NCBI RefSeq assembly: GCF_009727055.1
Contig: NC_052354.1
Location: 3,746,677 to 3,810,676, forward strand
Length of the DNA: 64,000 nt
Origin: Benincasa hispida
Lineage: Eukaryota; Streptophyta; Magnoliopsida; Cucurbitales; Cucurbitaceae
Reading direction: 5' to 3'
Within the stretch, counting starts at the first letter, position 1; the number at the start of each line of letters is the position of its first letter. Both the position numbers and the translations under genes were made by a program. The notes below the pieces were generated by a model. That model searched no databases, was not told where the DNA came from, and was given only the letters and a program-made list of their open reading frames with translations. Shown in pieces: positions 56,690 to 64,000 of this stretch.

Positions 56690-59175
56690 TGATGATTGAT
56701 AGGCTTCGATGGTTTAGTTAGTTTGATATTGGGTAAAATTCAGTTGGATGTTTCTATAGATTTATCAATACTATTGGATTTTGGTCAAATTAATATTCAA
56801 TATGTATTCCATATAAAACAAGATAAAGATGTTAGTTGGTATTTGTCTTTGGCTAAAGATTTAGGGACTAGGCATCCTTTAATTGCTCATGTTAGTCATC
56901 ATTCTGTAGAAGGATCTTGTAGTGGTATTAGTGGTGGAGGTGGTGATAGATTGCTATGTTTAGGTTCTTCTTCTAGTTCTTCAAATGATCAAGTTATACT
57001 AGATGTTGGTTTTAATGGTGATTTGAACATATATTTGGAAGTAAATTGAAGTGTTTGCAAGAAGGCTGCCAATGGTATGTTCGGGCATCTCAGTACAAGA
57101 AGAGTGAGTTGTGGATGCTTAGAAAGTACATCTCCGACCATAATTGTTCAATGAATACAACTCAAAGTTGTCATAGACAAGTTTCTTCATCTATAATTGA
57201 GGACTGCTTGAATGAGGATTTTAGGTTTACCTCTACTGATCACTTCCTTCCTAGAGATATTGTTCATAAGGCTCGTACTAAGCTTGGTATTAATATTAGT
57301 TATCAAAAAGCTTGGAGGGCAAAAGAACACATATTAAAATCATTAAATGGTGATGCAGCTGAATCATATAGCTTGATTCCACAATTTTTTGAAAGGTTGA
57401 AAGAAATGAATCCAAGTATTATTATAAATGAAGTATTCTTCTTATAAAATTTATATCACTGTCTATTGTAGATAGATTGTGATAGATATATATCACTATA
57501 TATTAGTGATAGTTGTGCATCACTCACTAATAGATTATGATAGACATCTATCACTTTTTATTAGTGATAGTTATGTACCACTATCTATCACTGATAGACT
57601 ATGATAGATATCTATCACTATCTATCTACCAATGACATACAATGATAGATTTGTTCCCATCGTCACTAATATAATTATTTTCATGTATTTTTTCAGGAAC
57701 GTGCATTGCTTTAAAGATTGATGAAAATGACAACGATAGATTTATTACCATTGTCACTAATAGAATTGTTTTCATGTATTTTTTCAAGAACATACACTAC
57801 TTTAAAGATTGATAAAAATTGACATTTTAAACTCTGTTTCATGGCTACTGGTGATCTATTAAGAGGTGGAGATACTGTAGACCTACCATACTTGTTGATG
57901 GCACGTTGTTGAAGTCTATATTTGGTGGTACTCTACTATTAGCTTCAGCACTAGATGATAACAATAATATCTTTTCCCCTGCATTTGCTATCGTAGATTC
58001 TGAAAATGATGCATCATGGAAATGGTTTATCCAAAACATACAAACTAATTTAGGGGATAGAGAACATTTAGTCATTGGCTCTGATCGACATTTGAGCATT
58101 CCAAAGGGTGTCTTAAGTGTGTTTAGCAGTGTTCAGTACTATGTGTGCATTCAGCATGTTCTGGGAAATTTGAAGAAGTCATTCAAGGATCCTTTGATTG
58201 ACTAGTTTTACTTTAGTTATGCTAAATATTACACTATTGATGATTCGAGTTTAATATGAGATCTATGGAGTTAACTTCTCCAAATATTCGAAAGTTACCT
58301 TATTAATGTAGGATTTGAAAAGTGGTCTCGTGCATATTCTCGAAGAAGTAGGTATGAAATGATGACAATAAATCCTTCAGAGTGTGTAAATTCTGTTTTG
58401 AAAGAGAATAGAAACTTATCTGTTTCAAGTTTACTTGATGCAGTTAGAGATTTATTGAAAAATGGTTTCATGATCAAAGGAAAGCTAGTTTATCAATGAA
58501 AACAATTTTGACTCATTTGACTGAAAATATATTACGCAATTAATATGAAAAATCAAAAAGTTTCATGGTAAGAGTTCTTTATTCTTTTTTTATTTTTGTT
58601 TGGTTTTAAATATATAAAATTGATAGGAGAATGATGGTCAGCGATACATTTCTATCATTATCTATCAGTGATAGATTTCTATCACTGTTTATATTTGGTA
58701 TGTTAATAATGCTGATTTCTTTTTTCATTTTTATTTATAGCTTCATCCTATTAACAACGTTGAATTCTCAGCAAGTGGTGGTGATAAACAATTCCTAGCA
58801 AAGCTTAATTTGGGATTTTGGAGTTACCGAGTATGGGATTTTGATGAAATTTCATGCTCTCATGCGCTTATTGTTCTTCATCTGCTTAACATGGATACTT
58901 ATTCCTATGTATCTGATTATTATTATTCAAGCACATTGTCATCGACATATATGGGTTGTGTTTGACCTGTTAGAGTCCATTCAAATTGGAGGGTTTTAGA
59001 TGATGGCATTATAGCATTACCTCCTATTTAAAAATGTTCAACAGGAAGACCTAAAATACAAAAGATCCCGTCCGTAGGTGAAGCTAAAAGTAGTTCATTA
59101 AGATGTAGTCGTTGTCATTGTAAAGGTCACAACTCCAGGACTCGAAAACTTCGCCAAAGTAATCAATGATATAAT
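56690..59175 (+). pseudogene. MULE (MuDR-family) transposase, decayed, with satellite inserts
   Basis: An N-terminal acidic/Ser-rich part lies at 56696-57049. A MuDR zinc-binding block at 57046-57447 has CLQEGCQWYVRAS, LWMLRKYISDHNC and INISYQKAWRAKE. The transposase core at about 57890-58205 has VDGTLLK and VIGSDRHLSI (two catalytic Asp candidates), SVQYYVCIQHVLGNLKKSFK. Then come SRRSRYEMMTINPSECVNS, a SWIM zinc finger (VWDFDEISCSHALIVLH) near 58830-58880, and a C-terminal knuckle CSRCHCKGHNSRTRKL (last Cys changed to Arg). Stops, shifts and satellite-bearing intervals (57450-57660, 58620-58700) interrupt it. Terminal inverted repeats were not found. Confidence 0.85.
57450..57665. repeat. 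GATAGA/TATCACT satellite inside the MULE
   Basis: About ten 'tatcact..(t)ctat(t/c)a' and 'gatagatat' units, same family as 56160-56520. Confidence 0.8.
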
Positions 59176-59375
59176 TGTTATAGTTGCATTTTTTCCCTTG
59201 TATTGTAGAATGGATTGATATTAGAATTTATGAAAGTTATATTTCCCCTTGATTGGTTCTACTATTGAGTTTGTAAATGAATGGAATAATATCTTTATAT
59301 GAATAAAATTATTGAATTTCTTTGTTTATATTCCTTTTCTGGATTGGAACATGTGATATACACACTTATGCATAT
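59176..59375. other. short intergenic stretch
   Basis: No frame or repeat recognised. Possibly the MULE 3' end. Confidence 0.4.
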
Positions 59376-60872
59376 TGATAGCTTTAGAAAAGAGCTATTA
59401 TTCCTAGCTTAGTTTAGGTTCATTAATGGATTTTATGTATTAATTATCTTATTTTGTAGGAACCGAGCAACCAAAAGGTAGAATCGAGCGTTTGGAGCTA
59501 AATGGGGTCAATTTGAAGCAATTTGGATTTGATTTGAGCATCCGGGCTATAAATGAGTGGAAATGACTAAACTGCCTCTGTGGAGAGCATCGCAATGCTC
59601 GTTATATGCCTAAGCCTAATGGTCACACAATGTTGAATGGCAGTAGTTGCAGATGCAAGGTAGAGTTGCAATGTTATGGAGTCTTTGACACGATTCCTAG
59701 CCATCTGCGCGAGTTCTTCAGGCCATACATAAGGCAGCATTGCAACGCCATTCATACGGTTGCGACACTGCAACTTTTTCTATAAATACTCTCTTCGGTT
59801 TTTAGGTTAAAAAGAAGCCTAGAATTTATGGAGGCCGAGGAGAGGCCTAATTTCTTTATTTCTCCTTTGTATTTTCAGTATCAATAGTTTATTTTTATGT
59901 TTTATTTCGGGTTGTAATTGATGGATTGGATGATCGTTCTTGATTTGTCTATGGATTAAGAGATAAATCCGTCTAATTTCTTTGAGTAAGAGGTTTGATA
60001 CAATTTTCTTGAGATTTCTTTGATTGAATTTTACGTTCTTCAATTCCGTGCTTTTTTTGAATCTTGCTATAATTTAGATTTGAATTTATGTGTTAGAGTG
60101 AAGAACCCATCATAATCGTATGTCTTAGCTAGTTGATTTCGAGCTTGCATGTTTCCTTTGTGTTTATCTGTGCCTGAAATTACCCTAGTGGCAAAAGATT
60201 GAATGTGATTGCATAGATTTATAGGCTGTTTTTGAATTTTGGTAATGCATGTTTAATCTAGATTCGAAGAATATGTTTGTTAATTGAATATGGTTATCCA
60301 GTTAGTTAATCACACAATTGAATCCTCATTCTTAATGCATATGATTTTTAATTCTATATGATCATTGAGAAACCAATAGAATTAAAAGCATATAGTTCAA
60401 TTAGGGTATTGGCTTTCCGACCTTAATTGATAATTAGGACGCTTAATTGATTTTGTTTTAATTAGTTGTTGGCCTTTGTAGAGACTAGTTGAATCATATC
60501 AATTTTGTAGTTGTGCACGCACGAATTGGATGTTTGTTTAATTAGCGAGGTCTTGATAGAAATTTTATAGAATTCTCCCTCTTGCTCTAGAAATTAGATG
60601 GACTTCATTCCTAAGTTACATTTACCCTTTGCATTTTAATTTCCTACAAGTTTTCAAATTATCCAAAAATCAAGACCCCAGTTTTTACTGCTTTTTCACA
60701 GTGAAATTTAGCTTAGGAGAGAATTAATTCTTGGTTTTCCTGTGGTTCAACCCTGCACTTACCACTATTGCTATGTTTTTGTGGTGATGAGAGTTGTTCG
60801 ATGTATTATAAATTTTCTTTTGTTTTACGACCCTTTTCGGGAATTAAACAACACCATAATGGGTTTTGAACA
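59376..60872 (+). mobile_element. 5' LTR of non-autonomous gypsy element (LARD)
   Basis: Starts TGATAGCTTTAGAAAAGAGC and ends GAACA before a tRNA-Asp type primer site. The second LTR begins at 63522 with the same sequence. The first bases form a hairpin (ATAGCT / AGCTAT). A plus-strand TATA box CTATAAATA lies at 59780-59788. Length 1497 bases. The minus-strand frames at 59567-59773 and 59819-60043 are shadows. Confidence 0.88.
59780..59788 (+). promoter_or_regulatory. LARD LTR TATA box
   Basis: CTATAAATA, repeated at the same place in the second LTR (63949-63957). Confidence 0.6.
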
Positions 60873-60875
60873 AAA

Positions 60876-60895
60876 TGGAGCTGTTGTCGGAGAGG
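60876..60895 (+). promoter_or_regulatory. LARD primer-binding site (degenerate tRNA-Asp type)
   Basis: TGGAGCTGTTGTCGGAGAGG against the usual TGGCGCCGTTGCCGGGGA. Position three bases after the LTR end supports it. The mismatches look like C-to-T and G-to-A decay. Confidence 0.75.
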
Positions 60896-60984
60896 CAAGC
60901 CAATCAATCTCTTTTGGTTGAATTTGACTTGTAACTCTAAAAACTGAAAAATATTTTTCTTTTCTTGTGGCTTCTTGTTTTATC

Positions 60985-62114
60985 ATGGAAGATGATTTGA
61001 ATATTTATTATGCGTTTCGTGCGAAACAAGCATCCCAATGAAAAGAACAAGAGGTAAGTGAATTTAATGAGCTTAAATATCAAATATCTGAAATAACCTC
61101 TCTTGTTTATGTTTTGGCTACTAGGAAATTGTATGAGCTTGAGACATGTCGAATATGTTCATTTCAATGTCATCCATCCGAAGCATGTCTTCAGCTTTTG
61201 TGTGGTCCTAAGCGTGATTACTATTTCCTTTAGGAGATGTCTAGCCCAAACTGGACATCGATTTGCGCTTCTTCTACCAATTTAGGTATGTCTTTAAAAG
61301 ATTTGGTTAGGGAACTTTCTAACAGATCTGGTGAGTTTGAGTAGGAACTTCTCTATAGTCATCAAGAATCCTCCAGTTTCCAGCAGGATAGCTTCCATTC
61401 CAGATTCGAAACCATAACTGAATTCCAAAATCGGAGTGACCTCATTACTCAGATTACTAAATCACTTCGGAAACTTAAAGGATCCTTGATGCATCCATCT
61501 TCTGGAAGTACCGAGCTGAGTAGTGACATGACTGACATCAACCATTTCGTTGAGCAGCTAGTTCCTCAGAATGCCAGTCAAGGTAAGACTTTGGATTTTA
61601 TAATGTGTGAACTTGCTGATAGTTCTTCTCAATATGTGCAGGATTCTATTGAGTCTCACCTAGAGACTCAAGCCCCCTGCTTGTTGAGGTCGGTCCTATT
61701 CCTCAACTTATACATCTCGTGCTTATGTTGGAGAACCATCCAAAACTTCCCATCGTTCATACCACTGAGGCGAAGTTCGTGGAGGAATTTTATCATTTCA
61801 GTGTTGATGACGATGTTCATTCTCCGCCATGTCTAGAACGAGTTAGTAAGGTTAAGTATGAGCTCGTACCTCACTTCGAGGTGTCTCAAGTAAAAGAGTT
61901 AGAGGCTTTCAAGCCTCGATCTATTTTTTCACCTGACATTTCTTATATTTTCAATTATTGCTCATCTTTTCCTTACGAGTCGGAGTCAATTGAATCTGTT
62001 GAGTCTTTTCTTTATTTCCACTCTTTAGGGTCATTTGGGTCAATTAATTCTTTCTTTTTACCTTTTTTGTCAAAAAAATACAACTTGACCTGTCTGGATC
62101 TCTTCAAAAGGTGA
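60985..62114 (+). pseudogene. gypsy gag remnant with CCHC knuckle
   Basis: One reading frame from ATG 60985 runs through the frame at 61486-61836 with stops at about 61039, 61231 and 61342. A shift near 61690 leads into 61719-62114. The key feature is CRICSFQCHPSEAC (61147-61188), an exact C-x2-C-x4-H-x4-C nucleocapsid knuckle. The parts after it (FVEQLVPQNASQ; LVLMLENHPKLPIV in the shifted frame) are not recognised. No protease, RT or integrase follows, so the element depended on partners. Confidence 0.7.
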
Positions 62115-62189
62115 AAAACCTTATAGTCTTATTGGGCTATATTGACTCATCTAAGAAAGGACCAGAGAAATACGAGAATTTCTTTGTGC

Positions 62190-62265
62190 CTTGACAGGGG
62201 ACAAGTCACGTCGCGCGACCAACGTTAAAAATTTGTGCTTCCTGGAGGCAACCAGGTAATTAATT
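62190..62265 (+). other. conserved post-pol block of gypsy elements
   Basis: 'ggacaagtcacgtcgcgcgacc..acgttaaa..tgtgcttcctggaggcaaccaggt' resembles the block found after pol in many plant Athila/Tat elements (GTCGAGC..GACGTTAAA..GCGCTTCTTGGGAGGCAACCCAAG). CCTGG AGGCAA CCAGG forms a short stem. Function not known to me. Confidence 0.55.
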
Positions 62266-63507
62266 TTATTTGCTTTCTTTTCTTCCTTTTCTTTGATTTT
62301 CTTTTCTTTTTCTTTTTTGTAGGTCTTTCCTTGGTCCTAAAAAGAAAGAAAATTGATTTAAGAGAGTGGTAGCCTAACCACTAGCCCGTGCGCGATATTG
62401 TTTTCAAGGGAGGTTTTCTGTTCCCTTATTCCTTTTTACTTTTGAACTTTACTTAGGATACATTAGGGATAATGTATCATTTTAAGTTTAGGGTGAGGTA
62501 CCTATTGGGTAGTGTTTACATTTTAGCTTGGGGTCTTTAAGCGCTATGCTCGGACAATGTTGTGTGCTTAATTGTCTTGTCTGCTCTGTTGCTTGGTTGT
62601 TATGATGAGTAGTTTATGACGCACTCTTCCTATGATAAATTTGCTTGAAATAATGTTAGGAGAGCATGATCATGATTTTTAGCCAAGTTTTTAAAAAAAA
62701 TTCTTGTCTCTCATGCATCTTTAAGTTATTGTTCTTGCAAAATTAAAGTCTTGCATGCTTAGAATTGGGTTATCTGGTTTGTATTTCTGTTGTCACTCCG
62801 AAGATCCACCTTTGGCTTAGGAGTAACTCTACTTGTTTTAGAGAAAAACTAGACAAAGTGGTTAAAATAGGGTCTAGTGTGAGTAATAAGAAAAAAAAGA
62901 AAGAAAGAAAAAGAAAAATTAGTTGCTTGAAAAAAATACATAAGAAAAAAAAAATGAGGCAATAGCTAGTTTTCCTACAATTTTTTTTTTTTAAAAAAAA
63001 ATAGTGTGTGTGTGCATGGATAGGGGTGAAAAGAGTTACTTCCGTTATGTCTAGTTAGGGCCTCGCGAGAGAAGGGTGGATAGGTTCTCGGCAGTTGAGT
63101 GTGAAAGCTAGCCCTTTAGGTAAAATAAATGCCTTCTATGTTTTATGTGTGTGAGTTTAGACACCTTTGTCTTAGTGTTGCCCTCTTTTTTGCAAGTTTG
63201 GTACGTCCAAGGTTGTTAACTGAGCTAGAATAGATGGAAAACGAATTGAGGGCCTTTTAAAACTTTTTCAAGTCGTGAAAGCTTAACTAACAAGATTCTA
63301 GGCTCACTCATGCATGAATAGATTTAGAATCATTCTTAAAAATGTGCTTCATTGATTGATTGTAATTGAATTTCATTGTTGATTGCAAATTTTATTCTAA
63401 TTGACTACTGAGACTAGAGTAATAACTTTTGCAACTTGAGAAAGCATGTTTTTGAATGATATTGGTTTGATTGTATTCTTTGACCTTGCTCAGGACGAGC
63501 AAGAGTT
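62266..63507 (+). mobile_element. LARD 3' internal region, non-coding
   Basis: No frame of note. Contains purine/pyrimidine runs (62270-62320; 62890-62950, giving the Lys-rich shadow frame 62765-62965) and 'aagtttagggtgagg' words typical of gypsy 3' regions. Confidence 0.55.
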
Positions 63508-63521
63508 AAGTTGGGGGTGTT
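63508..63521 (+). promoter_or_regulatory. LARD polypurine tract
   Basis: AAGTTGGGGGTGTT immediately before the second LTR, the standard Tat/Athila-type tract. Confidence 0.88.
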
Positions 63522-64000
63522 TGATAGCTCTAAAAAAGAGCTATTATTCCTAGATCAATATAGGCTCGTTAATGGATTTTATGTGTTAATTCTATTATTT
63601 TGTAGGTACCGAGAAACCAAGAGGTAGAATTGAGCGTTTGGAGCTAAACGGGATCAATTTGAAGCAATTTGGAGTTGATTTTAGCATCAAGATTCCAAAG
63701 GAGTAGAAATCACCAAAATGCCCCTGTGGAGAGTGTCGCAACGCTCGTTATATGCCTAAGCCTAGCGCTCATGCAACGCTGAATGGCAGTAGCTATAAAT
63801 GCAGTGTAGCGATGCAACGCTGTCCCTAGCGTTACAACGCTGTGGATTCTTCGACGTGATTCCCAGACATCTGCGCGCACTTTTCTTCAGCCCATCCATA
63901 TGGCAGTGTTGCAATGCCATTCATAGAGTTGCAACACTGCGGATTTTTCTATAAATACTCTCTTCAATTTTTAGGTAAAAAGGAAGGCTAAAATTCATGG
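63522..64000 (+). mobile_element. LARD 3' LTR, cut by window end
   Basis: TGATAGCTCTAAAAAAGAGC at the start. Follows the 5' LTR closely, with an extra 'gtccctagcgttacaacgctgtgg' segment near 63815 that the 5' LTR lacks. TATA box at 63949-63957. About 1 kb more is expected beyond the window. Confidence 0.88.

Noticed and set aside
61103..61285. A small protein MFMFWLLGNCMSLRH...
   Set aside because: It is in a different frame from the gag remnant that carries the CCHC knuckle across the same bases.
62765..62965. A lysine-rich small protein
   Set aside because: Its C-terminal half is a translation of an AAAGAAAG run in the LARD 3' region. No homologue is recognised.
1..64000. Ribosomal RNA genes, organelle DNA insertions, telomere or centromere satellite
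   Set aside because: No rRNA words, no plastid gene frames, no TTTAGGG arrays and no regular 150-180 bp satellite were seen by eye. A BLAST search would be needed to exclude small organelle inserts.

Overview
This is a stretch of eukaryotic, almost certainly plant, nuclear DNA. The reasons are Ty1/copia and Ty3/gypsy elements with tRNA-Met and tRNA-Asp type primer sites, a plant L1-type LINE, a hAT and a MULE transposon, and one intact seven-exon TIR-NBS-LRR (TNL) resistance gene. TNL genes point to a dicot. The very AT-rich, repeat-loaded background and the GATAGACAGTGATAG-type palindromic satellite look like Cucurbitaceae, but that is an inference from memory, not from a search.

Layout. 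(1) 1-33240 is a Russian-doll nest of LTR retrotransposons. The outermost piece is a plus-strand copia reverse transcriptase fragment (32703-33235) whose other half lies left of the window. It is split by a minus-strand copia LTR (277-1356 and 31797-32702), which is split by a gypsy LTR (1358-2583 and 31574-31792), which is split by a large minus-strand copia element (copia-1, 2584-31573). Copia-1 carries a gypsy solo LTR in its integrase (6912-8591, perfect 5-bp target duplication) and a gypsy complex in its 5' LTR (14786-31060). The gypsy complex is itself split by a plus-strand copia (copia-2, 19223-26571). (2) 33380-41051 is a decayed plus-strand LINE broken by a hAT transposon (35447-38664). 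(3) 42497-50109 is the only gene here that looks functional: a minus-strand TNL of about 1633 residues. Its seven exons join in frame at GT-AG borders, and its tail holds three tandem C-JID-like modules, one per exon. Its introns carry MITE-like insertions. (4) 50110-54229 is AT-rich intergenic DNA with a tRNA-derived SINE. (5) 54230-59175 holds a copia LTR scrap, a minus-strand galactose/glyoxal oxidase (GLOX) fragment, palindromic satellite DNA and a decayed MULE transposase. (6) 59376 to the end is a non-autonomous gypsy-type element (LARD) with both LTRs visible, tRNA-Asp type primer site, CCHC gag remnant and polypurine tract.

None of the transposon proteins is intact, so none is expected to be active from this copy. 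The TNL is the one host gene: a TIR domain with its catalytic glutamate, an NB-ARC switch, LRRs and post-LRR jelly-roll-like modules would act together as an intracellular immune receptor.

Assembly quality matters here. A Nextera mate-pair junction adapter sits at 12767-12804. A 25-N gap followed by an indel-ridden second copy of copia-2 gag splits an RNase H domain at 22878-24489. A 91-bp exact repeat joined by a single n lies at 29286-29468. These three places should not be read as biology.
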